18,089 bases of DNA from Pseudolysinimonas_A sp049651805 (GTDB lineage Bacteria; Actinomycetota; Actinomycetes; Actinomycetales; Microbacteriaceae), in contig NZ_JBASCU010000002.1 of the NCBI RefSeq assembly GCF_049651805.1, forward strand, positions 1 through 18,089, written 5' to 3'. Position 1 is the stretch's first letter, and each line of letters starts with the position of its first letter. The notes under the pieces are model-generated. The model did not search any database, had not been told where the DNA came from, and saw only the letters and a program-made list of their open reading frames with translations. Shown here piece by piece: positions 9,049 through 16,279 of this stretch. A program made the translations under genes and the position numbers.

Positions 9049-10860
9049 TTGCGTATTCGCAGATTCGGCGCCGCAGGCGTTGCGATCGCGGCCGCTGCTC
9101 TCGTTCTCGCAGGCTGCAGCACTCCGCAGTCCGAGGTCGTAGAAGACAGCACGGTCACCGTCGCGTGGAACCAGCCGTTCTACTCGTACAACGGCAACAC
9201 GTCGTTCGGTAACGCCACCGCGAACAACAACATCATCTATTCGACCAACTCGTGGTTCAACTACTACAACAACGTTCCGGAGCTCGTTCAGGACACGTCG
9301 TTCGGTAGCTACGAGCTCGTGTCGGAAGATCCGCTCACGGTCACCTACACGGTGAACGAGGGCGTCAAGTGGAGCGACGGCACCGCCGTCGATGCCGCCG
9401 ACCTTCTGCTGGTGTGGGCCGCGAACTCGGGTGTACTGAACACCCCCGATTTCGACCCGTCCGACTTCACCGACCCCGAAACGGGCGAGTTCACCGAGGA
9501 CTTCCCGACCGACGTCGTGTTCTTCGACGGCGCGATCGGTGCGGGCCTCGAGAAGGTTGGCTCGCTGCCCGAGGTGGGCGACGACGGTCGTTCGATCACC
9601 CTCGTCTACGACGAGCTGTTCGTCGACTGGGAGCTCGCATTCCCGCAGGGCCTTCCGGCGCACGTCGTCGCGAAGAACGCTCTGGGCCTCGACGACAACG
9701 CCGAAGCCAAGACAGCCCTCATCGAAGCCATCCAGGACAACGACGCCGAGGCACTCGCCGCGATCTCGTCGTTCTGGAACAGCGGTTTCAACTTCTCGGA
9801 GATGCCGTCCGACCCCGAGCTCGTGCTCGCCACCGGCCCGTACATGATCACCGACTTCGTCGCTGACCAGTACATCGAGCTGTCGGCGAACCCGGAGTAC
9901 ACGGGTGACCACACGCCGCAGGTTGAGACCATCACGGTGCGCTTCATCCCCGACCCGCTCGCGGCCGTCCAGGCGCTCGAGAACGGCGAGGTGGATGTGA
10001 TCCAGCCTCAGGCGACGGCCGACGTGGCCGACGCGCTCGCCGCGATCGACGGCATCACCGTCCTTGGCGGTTACGAGGGCACGTATGAGCACATCGATCT
10101 TCAGTTCGACAACTCCAAGAACGGTCACTTCAACAACCCGCTCATCCGTGAGGCGTTCTTGAAGACCGTTCCGCGTCAGCAGATCGTCGAGACCCTCATC
10201 AAGCCGCTTCAGCCCGACGCCGAGGTGCGCAACTCGCAGCTCTTCCTGCCGGGTGCCGATGGCTATGACGAGACCGTCGAAAACAACGGGATGGCCGAGA
10301 ACTTCGGCGAGGTCGACATCGAGGGCGCCAAGGCACTGCTCGCCGAGGCCGGCGTCACCAACCCCGAGGTCTGCATCCTGTACGCGACCAACAACCCGCG
10401 CCGCGTGAACGAGTTCGCGCTCATCCAGGCGAGCGCGAACCAGGCCGGGTTCAACGTGACGGACTGCGGCTCTCCGCAGTGGGGTGGCCTGCTCGGCACC
10501 GCCGGCGCGTATGACGCGACCTTCTTCGGATGGCAGTCGACGAGCCTCGGTGTGACGAACGCTTCGGCGAACTACATCACCGGCGGCATCAACAACCTCA
10601 ACTTCTACAGCAACCCTGAGGTTGACGAGCTGCTCGGTCAGCTCGACGTCACGTTCGACGCCGAGGAGCAGATCGAAATCCAGCTGCAGATCGACAAGCT
10701 GCTGATGGACGACTTCTACGGTCTGACGATCTTCCAGTTCCCGTCGACGGCGGCCTACAGCGACCGGGTGGCGAACATCGACCCGTCCACGCTCGCGCCG
10801 TCGATCTTCTGGAATGTCTGGGAGTGGGAGCCCACGGAGAGCAACGTCGTCGAGGAGTAA
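9049..10860 (+). CDS. ABC transporter substrate-binding lipoprotein, SBP family 5 (Opp/Dpp type)
   Basis: This is the extracytoplasmic receptor of a peptide-type ABC importer. The TTG at 9049 is chosen because AGGAGG (9039-9044) precedes it and it gives a perfect lipoprotein signal: MRIRRFG, a hydrophobic core, then lipobox LAGC with Cys23. The 603-residue product shows the family-5 motif EGVKWSDGTAVDAADLL near 105-120 and a C-terminal FWNVWEWEP. The mature N-terminus is unusually rich in Asn, Tyr and Ser (about residues 47-77). Codon use is a little less GC-extreme at third positions than in neighbours, as expected for strong expression. It has its own promoter and is separated from the permease by a long hairpin, which fits a receptor made in excess. 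The substrate is unknown. A paralogue lies at the right edge. Confidence 0.93.
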   Translation: MRIRRFGAAGVAIAAAALVLAGCSTPQSEVVEDSTVTVAWNQPFYSYNGNTSFGNATANNNIIYSTNSWFNYYNNVPELVQDTSFGSYELVSEDPLTVTYTVNEGVKWSDGTAVDAADLLLVWAANSGVLNTPDFDPSDFTDPETGEFTEDFPTDVVFFDGAIGAGLEKVGSLPEVGDDGRSITLVYDELFVDWELAFPQGLPAHVVAKNALGLDDNAEAKTALIEAIQDNDAEALAAISSFWNSGFNFSEMPSDPELVLATGPYMITDFVADQYIELSANPEYTGDHTPQVETITVRFIPDPLAAVQALENGEVDVIQPQATADVADALAAIDGITVLGGYEGTYEHIDLQFDNSKNGHFNNPLIREAFLKTVPRQQIVETLIKPLQPDAEVRNSQLFLPGADGYDETVENNGMAENFGEVDIEGAKALLAEAGVTNPEVCILYATNNPRRVNEFALIQASANQAGFNVTDCGSPQWGGLLGTAGAYDATFFGWQSTSLGVTNASANYITGGINNLNFYSNPEVDELLGQLDVTFDAEEQIEIQLQIDKLLMDDFYGLTIFQFPSTAAYSDRVANIDPSTLAPSIFWNVWEWEPTESNVVEE

Positions 10861-10894
10861 TCCTTCGACCTCGGAGTAATCTCTCCTGATCCAC

Positions 10895-10929
10895 ACCGGG
10901 CGCTGAGGCTTCTCGCCTCAGCGCCCGGT
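10895..10929 (+). terminator. Long perfect hairpin between binding protein and permease
   Basis: ACCGGGCGCTGAGGC (10895-10909) and GCCTCAGCGCCCGGT (10915-10929) form a perfect 15-bp stem with a TTCTC loop. No U-tract follows, so it is not a canonical intrinsic terminator. Placed 35 nt after the binding-protein stop and 33 nt before the permease start, it may partly terminate transcription or protect the upstream mRNA from 3' decay, giving more receptor than permease. Confidence 0.7.
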
Positions 10930-10961
10930 ACTGGGCCCCCTCAAGATCGGAATCCGGCTTC

Positions 10962-12506
10962 ATGGCCTCATTCGTCGTGCGGCGACTGATCGCATCGGTC
11001 CTCGTCTTCCTCGCCGCTACGTACCTCATGTACAACCTGGTCGCCTTCTCGGGCGACCCGCTCGAAGAACTGAAGCAGGGCAACGCTCCGAACAAGGAGC
11101 AGCTCATCGCGTCGCGCATCAAGTTGCTGGACCTCGACGTGCCGCCACCGCTGCGTTACTTCCTCTGGATCGGTCGCATCTTCGGGATCAACAGTTCGAA
11201 GGGGTTCTTCAATCTCGGCGTCAGCGTCGAAGGCCGAGATGTCAACGCGATGCTGGGCCAGGCGCTCGGCTCGACCCTGCAGCTCGTCACGATCGCCACG
11301 ATTGTCGCGATCATCCTCGGCATCATCGTCGGCATCACGACGGCGCTGCGCCAATACAGCGGCTACGACTACAGCGTCACGTTCATCTCGTTCCTGTTTT
11401 TCTCGTTGCCGATCTTCTGGGTCGCCGTGCTGCTCAAGCAGTACCTCGCGATCGGACTCAACGACTTCCTGCAAGACAATCCACAACTGCCCTGGTGGTT
11501 CATCGCCATCGGAGCGCTCCTCAGTGGGCTCCTCTGGGGCTCGATCCTGCCCGGCACCTGGCGACGCAAGGTCATCACTTTCTTCATCGCCGCAGGTGCG
11601 GCGGCAGCGGTCGGCCTGTACATGAACCTCGCCGACTGGTTCACCTACCCGCATCTGGGCATCGTGGGAGTCGGGATCACCGCGATCACGGCGGGGGTCG
11701 GCATCCCGGCGATCGTCACGGGGCTGCAGAACAAGCGGGCGCTGCGCACCGGCCTCATCGTCGCCGGCATCGGGCTCGCGATCTACGCACCGTTCATGTA
11801 CTGGCTGTCCTATTTCGTGACCGAGGTCTGGATGCTGGTGGGCCTCGCGATTCTCGCGGTGGTCGTCGGCGGCGCCGTCGGCTACCTGCTCGGCGGCGAC
11901 GACAAGCGCCCGATCATCCGCGTCGGGGCGATCGTGGCGTTCATCGTGTCGTTTGTGATCGCGGTGGACCGGTTCATGTGGGTGTGGGACAACTATTCCG
12001 CTTCGGGTCGCATCCGCGACCGGCCGATCGCGACGATCGGTTCGGCGACCCCCGGGCTCGAGGGCTCGGTCTGGGTGCACGGCGTCGACGTCTTCACGCA
12101 CCTGCTGCTGCCGACCGTCGCGCTGATCCTGGTCTCGTTCGCGACCTACACCCGTTATTCGCGTGCGAGCCTGCTCGAGGTCATGAACTCCGACTACATC
12201 CGCACGGCCCGCGCCAAGGGGCTCACCGAGCGGGCCGTCGTCGTGCGGCACGCCTTCCGCAACGCGCTGATTCCGATCGCGACCATCGTCGCATTCGACA
12301 TCGGCGGAATTGTCGGCGGCGCGGTGATCACCGAGCGGGTCTTCGCCTTCACCGGGATGGGACAGTTGTTCGTCAACGGCCTCGACAACGTGGATCCCAA
12401 TCCGGTGATGGCCTTCTTCCTCGTGGTGGGCTTCCTCGCCATCCTCTTCAACCTGCTCGCCGACCTTGTGTACGCGGCGCTCGACCCCCGGATCCGGGTG
12501 ACTTGA
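10962..12506 (+). CDS. Peptide-type ABC transporter permease 1 (DppB/OppB family) with large insertion
   Basis: One of the two membrane subunits of the importer. The N-terminal part (ASFVVRRLIASVLVFLAATY; helices near 103-128 and 138-165) and C-terminal part are normal for DppB-like permeases. The EAA loop is DYIRTARAKGLTERAVVVRH at 411-430, and the end is DLVYAALDPRIRV. At 514 residues it is about 170-200 longer than usual. The excess lies at about residues 177-345 (nt 11490-11996), between the FSLPIFWVAVLL helix and the HLLLPTVAL helix, and holds six predicted membrane helices, an even number that would keep topology. No good Shine-Dalgarno is seen before ATG 10962. The stop overlaps the ATG of the second permease by one base. 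Function as a permease is well supported; the role of the insert is unknown. Confidence 0.92.
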   Translation: MASFVVRRLIASVLVFLAATYLMYNLVAFSGDPLEELKQGNAPNKEQLIASRIKLLDLDVPPPLRYFLWIGRIFGINSSKGFFNLGVSVEGRDVNAMLGQALGSTLQLVTIATIVAIILGIIVGITTALRQYSGYDYSVTFISFLFFSLPIFWVAVLLKQYLAIGLNDFLQDNPQLPWWFIAIGALLSGLLWGSILPGTWRRKVITFFIAAGAAAAVGLYMNLADWFTYPHLGIVGVGITAITAGVGIPAIVTGLQNKRALRTGLIVAGIGLAIYAPFMYWLSYFVTEVWMLVGLAILAVVVGGAVGYLLGGDDKRPIIRVGAIVAFIVSFVIAVDRFMWVWDNYSASGRIRDRPIATIGSATPGLEGSVWVHGVDVFTHLLLPTVALILVSFATYTRYSRASLLEVMNSDYIRTARAKGLTERAVVVRHAFRNALIPIATIVAFDIGGIVGGAVITERVFAFTGMGQLFVNGLDNVDPNPVMAFFLVVGFLAILFNLLADLVYAALDPRIRVT

Positions 12507-13594
12507 TGACCTACTCCGTGCCGCCCGGCGGCGAAGAACTCGACCACCCGATCGAGGCCGAGAACGCGATCGAACTCAAAGAGATCGAGGGCCTCTCGCA
12601 GGCCCAGATCGTGCGTCGCCGGTTCTTCCGGCACAAGGGCGCGATGATCTCGATCTTCGTGCTGGCGTTCATCATCGTTCTCGCCTTCAGCTCCGTCGGC
12701 TTCGACGTGATGGGGTTCAAGACTCCGGGGTGGTGGATGTGGACCTGGACGCAGATCCCGGAAGTACTGGATCGCGGACGGCCGACCCTGTCGCTGATTC
12801 CCGAGTGGCTCGGCGGCAGCGGCTTCCGCATCGGTGAGCACCCGTTCGGTCAAGACGAGGTGGGCCGCGACATCTTCGCGCTCACGATGCGCGGCACCCA
12901 GCAGTCGCTCATGATCCTGGTCGTCGTCGGAATCGTCGCGACGGTGATCGGCACGACGCTCGGCGCGCTCAGCGGGTATTACCGCAAGTGGGTCGACCCG
13001 GTGATCATGCGGTTTACCGACATCGTCATCACCATTCCGCTGATCGTCGTCGGCGCCGTGCTGGGTCGCACGTTCGGCGAACTCGGCGCCCTGGTGCTCG
13101 CGGTGATCATCGGTCTCTTCACCTGGACCGGACTCGCCCGCCTGGTGCGAGCCGAGTTCCTCAGTCTGCGGGAGCGCGAGTTCGTCGACGCCGCCCGGGT
13201 CGCCGGAGCGAGTGATCGTCGCATCATGTTCCGGCACATCCTGCCGAACTCGATCGGCGTCATCATCGTCAACGCGACGCTGTTGATGGCCGCTGCGATC
13301 CTGCTCGAGGCCGCGCTGTCGTTCCTCGGCTACGGCGTGCAGTCGCCCGACACGTCGCTCGGCAAGATCATCTCCGACAATCAGGCCGCGTTCTCGACCC
13401 GCCCGTGGCTGTTCTGGTGGCCGGGCCTCTTTATCATCGCGATCGCCCTGTGCATCAACTTCGTCGGCGACGGGCTGCGCGATGCGTTCGACCCGCGGCA
13501 GAAGCGGGTGCCCAGCGACCGCGCGCTGCGCACGGCCGCAGCGCGGCTGGACCGGGGCCGTCACAACGACGCCGTCGAGCGTGAGGGCCTCTGA
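12506..13594 (+). CDS. Peptide-type ABC transporter permease 2 (DppC/OppC family)
   Basis: The partner permease, 362 residues. It has a cytoplasmic N-terminal tail, a first helix near 47-63 (AMISIFVLAFIIVLAF), the DppC motif EHPFGQDEVGRDIFA near 111-125, helices near 135-155, 172-187 and 193-212, the EAA loop REFVDAARVAGASDRRIMFR near 224-243, and the closing FVGDGLRDAFDPR near 319-331. A periplasmic segment (about 66-110) with a Trp-rich stretch separates helix 1 from the core, slightly longer than in many homologues. ATG 12506 overlaps the stop of permease 1 (TGATG), with GGGTGA just upstream, so translation is probably coupled. The stop is only 5 nt from the stop of the convergent PH-like gene. 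Confidence 0.94.
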   Translation: MTYSVPPGGEELDHPIEAENAIELKEIEGLSQAQIVRRRFFRHKGAMISIFVLAFIIVLAFSSVGFDVMGFKTPGWWMWTWTQIPEVLDRGRPTLSLIPEWLGGSGFRIGEHPFGQDEVGRDIFALTMRGTQQSLMILVVVGIVATVIGTTLGALSGYYRKWVDPVIMRFTDIVITIPLIVVGAVLGRTFGELGALVLAVIIGLFTWTGLARLVRAEFLSLREREFVDAARVAGASDRRIMFRHILPNSIGVIIVNATLLMAAAILLEAALSFLGYGVQSPDTSLGKIISDNQAAFSTRPWLFWWPGLFIIAIALCINFVGDGLRDAFDPRQKRVPSDRALRTAAARLDRGRHNDAVEREGL

Positions 13595-13599
13595 TGCGG

Positions 13600-14211
13600 C
13601 TAGAGCACAACGCTGAGGGCGGTCGCAGCCGCGAGCACTGCGCAGGTCACGATGAGGGTCAGGTGCGGAACGCGTCGCGATCCCGTACCCGTTCCGGGCT
13701 GGTCGAGCAGACCGTCGTCGCGCAGCTCCTCCCAGTGGGTGCGGATGACGTGAGCGATCGCGCCGCTCGGAGTCGACAGCGCGTCGCCGGGCCGGATACT
13801 CGCGCCGGCCGCTCGGGCGCTCGACGCGGTGCGGGTCACGTCGCCGCGCGTCGTGCCGATGATCGAGTAGCGACCCGGGGCCGGGCTCGCCCAGGCCGAC
13901 ACGGTGCCGCGATCGGTCTCGAGCGCGAGAGCCCATTTGGTGTCGATCCGGCGGATCGCCGCCCACGGCACGTGGTGCGTCGAGAAGACGTTGCGGATTT
14001 CGATCTCGTCGGCCCGCACGCTGACGCTGGGAAGCCAAAATGCAGCGAAGACCAGCGTCACGGTCAAGCCGATCGGCGCCACCGAGCGCAGCGCGAACAG
14101 CGGGTCGCCCGCGACGACGCTGGACGCGATCGCCCCGACGCCGAGTACGGCGATCACGATCGACAGGATGCGGCCGAAAAGCGGCCGGTACGTCGTCTCT
14201 GGGAATCGCAC
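13600..14211 (-). CDS. PH-like domain membrane protein of unknown function
   Basis: The 203-residue product (GTG start) has two N-terminal membrane helices (about 13-33 and 43-61), a soluble middle part with the bacterial PH-like pattern SVSVRADEIEIRNVFSTHHV and PWAAIRRIDTKWALALETDR, and a C-terminal hydrophobic helix (about 182-203). Such small actinobacterial proteins with a PH-like (bPH-type) domain are common and uncharacterised; the family call is by pattern only. It sits on the minus strand between permease 2 and the ATPase of the importer, convergent with the first and divergent from the second, so it interrupts what would otherwise be one operon. It has a good leaderless promoter. Confidence 0.75.
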   Translation of the reverse strand: MRFPETTYRPLFGRILSIVIAVLGVGAIASSVVAGDPLFALRSVAPIGLTVTLVFAAFWLPSVSVRADEIEIRNVFSTHHVPWAAIRRIDTKWALALETDRGTVSAWASPAPGRYSIIGTTRGDVTRTASSARAAGASIRPGDALSTPSGAIAHVIRTHWEELRDDGLLDQPGTGTGSRRVPHLTLIVTCAVLAAATALSVVL

Positions 14212-14245
14212 GCTTTGATCATTTCAGAAGGCACTGACTTGTCAG
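14212..14245 (-). promoter_or_regulatory. Putative leaderless promoter of the PH-like gene, with overlapping palindrome
   Basis: On the minus strand CTGACA (14245-14240), a 16-nt spacer, AATGAT (14223-14218) and 6 nt lead to the GTG at 14211. The -35 box lies within a palindrome, CTGAC-TT-GTCAG (14234-14245), that is a candidate operator for this gene and the divergent ATPase gene. Confidence 0.5.
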
Positions 14246-14264
14246 ACGCCACCGAGGAGTCACG

Positions 14265-15959
14265 ATGAACGCCGCGACGCCGGCCGACGGTCCCGCCGAC
14301 ACCCGGAAGGCCGCCGAGAATGTGCTCGAGGTCATCGGCCTCGGGGTCGACTTCTGGGTCGACGGCCAGTTCTATCCCGCCGCCAAGGACCTCAACTACA
14401 CGGTGCGCCGCGGCGAGGTGCTCGCGATCGTCGGTGAGTCGGGCTCGGGCAAGAGCTCGAGCTCGATGGCGCTGCTGGGTCTCCTGCCGCAGAACTCGAG
14501 GGTCAGCGGCTCGATCAAGCTGCTCGGGCGCGAGCTGCAGGGCATCCCCGAGTCGGAGCTGCGCAAGGTACGTGGCAACTCGATCGCGGTGATCTTCCAG
14601 GAGCCGATGACGGCGCTCAACCCCGTGTACACCGTCGGTTTCCAGATCACCGAGGCGTTGCGGTCGCACTTCGAGCTCTCGCTCGACACCGCGCGTGAGC
14701 GTGCGGTCGAGCTGCTGCGCATGGTGGAGATCCCCGACCCCGAGCGCTCGTTCCACAAGTACCCCCACCAGCTCTCGGGCGGTCAGCGGCAGCGGGCGAT
14801 GATCGCGCAGTCGATCTCGTGCGATCCCGTGCTGCTCATCGCCGACGAGCCGACCACCGCGCTCGACGTGACCGTGCAGGCCGAGATCCTCGATCTGTTG
14901 CGCAACCTGCACCGCCGCCTCGACTCGGCGATCATCCTGATCACCCACGACATGGGCGTCGTCGCCGACCTCGCCGACCGGGTCATGGTGATGAAGGACG
15001 GCGTCGCGGTCGAGCACGGCAGCGCCGACGAGATCTTCAACCGTCCCCAGCATCCCTACACCCAGTCCCTGCTCGCCTCGGTGCCGCATCTCGGTACCGC
15101 GGGGCCGACCGTCAACGAGACGATGGAGGCGGCGCGCGGCCCGGTGGAGCCGATTCTGCGATTCGAGAACGTCTCGATCGAGTACCCCAAGCGGGGTCGG
15201 GTGCCTGCCTTCCGCGCGGTCGAGAACATCGACCTTGAGGTATATCCGGGCGAGATCGTCGGCCTGGTGGGTGAGTCCGGATCGGGCAAGACCACGCTCG
15301 GGCGCGCGGCCGTCGGCCTGTTGCCGGTCGCCGAGGGCAAGCTCACCGTCGTCGGCACCGACATCTCGGATGCGTCGTTCAAGGATCTGCGCCCCATCCG
15401 CCGCCGCACCGGCATCGTCTTCCAAGACCCCGGATCGTCGCTCAATCCCCGCATGCCGATCGGGCAATCGATCGGGGAGCCGCTGCTGCTCGCCGGCGAG
15501 GCGAAGGGTGCCGAGCTCGACCGCCGCGTCGAGACGCTGCTCGACCAGGTCGAGCTGCCCCGGTCGTACCGCAACCGCTACCCGCACGAACTCTCCGGCG
15601 GTCAGCGTCAGCGGGTCGGCATCGCGCGCGCACTCGCACTCGCACCCGAGCTGCTGGTGGCCGACGAACCGACCAGCGCCCTCGATGTGTCGGTGCAGGC
15701 GCGCTTCCTCGAGCTGCTGCAGGGGCTGCAGGAGCAATTGCAGTTCGCCTGCCTGTTCGTCAGCCATGACCTCGCCGTCGTCGACCTGCTCGCGCACCGT
15801 ATCGCCGTGATGCACCGCGGCCGGATCGTCGAGCAGGGCACGCGCGACGAGATCCTGCGCAGCCCGAAAGACCCGTACACGCAGCGGCTCATCTCCGCGG
15901 TCCCCGTCCCGGATCCCGAGGAACAGCGCCGCCGGCGCGAGTCCCGTCGCGCGTCCTGA
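14265..15959 (+). CDS. Fused double ATPase of the peptide-type ABC importer (DppD-DppF fusion)
   Basis: The 564-residue protein carries both nucleotide-binding domains that power the importer. Domain 1: Walker A GESGSGKS (57-64), Q-loop Gln112, signature LSGGQ (170-174), ADEPTTALD (193-201), switch His228, then the oligopeptide-ATPase tail HPYTQSLLASVP (263-274). Domain 2: Walker A GESGSGKT (336-343), LSGGQ (443-447), ADEPTSALD (466-474), His501, tail DPYTQRLISAVP (536-547). All catalytic motifs are intact in both halves. A GAGGAG Shine-Dalgarno ends 5 nt before ATG 14265. It must be transcribed separately from the permeases or through the minus-strand PH-like gene, since the latter lies between. 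No promoter is obvious in the 53-nt gap. Confidence 0.95.
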   Translation: MNAATPADGPADTRKAAENVLEVIGLGVDFWVDGQFYPAAKDLNYTVRRGEVLAIVGESGSGKSSSSMALLGLLPQNSRVSGSIKLLGRELQGIPESELRKVRGNSIAVIFQEPMTALNPVYTVGFQITEALRSHFELSLDTARERAVELLRMVEIPDPERSFHKYPHQLSGGQRQRAMIAQSISCDPVLLIADEPTTALDVTVQAEILDLLRNLHRRLDSAIILITHDMGVVADLADRVMVMKDGVAVEHGSADEIFNRPQHPYTQSLLASVPHLGTAGPTVNETMEAARGPVEPILRFENVSIEYPKRGRVPAFRAVENIDLEVYPGEIVGLVGESGSGKTTLGRAAVGLLPVAEGKLTVVGTDISDASFKDLRPIRRRTGIVFQDPGSSLNPRMPIGQSIGEPLLLAGEAKGAELDRRVETLLDQVELPRSYRNRYPHELSGGQRQRVGIARALALAPELLVADEPTSALDVSVQARFLELLQGLQEQLQFACLFVSHDLAVVDLLAHRIAVMHRGRIVEQGTRDEILRSPKDPYTQRLISAVPVPDPEEQRRRRESRRAS

Positions 15960-15969
15960 GCGCTGCTCA

Positions 15970-15981
15970 TAGGCTGAGCGG
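15970..15981 (+). promoter_or_regulatory. Leaderless-type -10 box before the ATPase relic
   Basis: TAGGCT (15970-15975) plus exactly 6 nt precedes ATG 15982, the same arrangement as other genes here. No -35 box is evident. Confidence 0.4.
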
Positions 15982-16279
15982 ATGACGATCCGGCTCGCGC
16001 GTGCACGCTCACGTGCGGCGCAGCGGGTCGTCATCGCCCGCGCTCGCGGCACGAGCCCGGCTGCTGCTCGCGGACGAGCCGACGGGCCAGCTCGACAGCG
16101 AGACCGCGGCATCCATCATGCGTCTGTTGCGCAGCCTCGTCGACGCGACGGGCCTCGCTGCCGTCGTGTCGACGCACGACCCACGGGTGGCCGCGTTCGC
16201 CGACCGCGTGCTCGAGATGCATGACGGACGGATCGTTCCCGCCGCCGTGGGGAAGCGTCCCGTAGGCTCGAAGGGATGA
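15982..16279 (+). pseudogene. Relic of a LolD/MacB-type ABC ATPase
   Basis: The reading from ATG 15982 starts MTIRL, as in intact ATPases of this type. It jumps at once to a degraded signature region, AQRVVIARA, without any Walker A, so roughly 130 residues are missing. At about 16040-16044 the frame breaks: the continuation ALAARARLLLADEPTGQLDS (Walker B, D-loop), VVSTHDPRVAAFADRVLEMH (switch His) lies in another frame and ends at 16279. The expected IARALA codons would be restored by adding one CG dinucleotide to the CGCGC run, so a 2-nt deletion is likely. The sequence around ADEPTGQLDS is of the lipoprotein-release/MacB class, not the peptide-import class, so it is not a piece of the neighbouring fused ATPase. 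The stop overlaps the next start as ATGA. Confidence 0.8.
16263..16275 (+). promoter_or_regulatory. Possible leaderless -10 box before the second binding protein
   Basis: TAGGCT (16263-16268) and 7 nt precede ATG 16276. It overlaps the last codons of the ATPase relic, so it could be coincidental; AAGGG directly before ATG is too close to be a good Shine-Dalgarno. Confidence 0.35.

Noticed and set aside
13858..13893. ATCGAGTAGCG followed by a GC-rich palindrome resembling a fifth copy of the REP-like element
   Set aside because: Only one arm is similar, the second arm is absent, and the stretch is ordinary coding sequence (SIIGTTRGD) of the PH-like gene.
15982..16279. Functional small ABC ATPase
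   Set aside because: There is no Walker A, and the signature and Walker B are in different frames, so it cannot bind ATP as an ABC domain.
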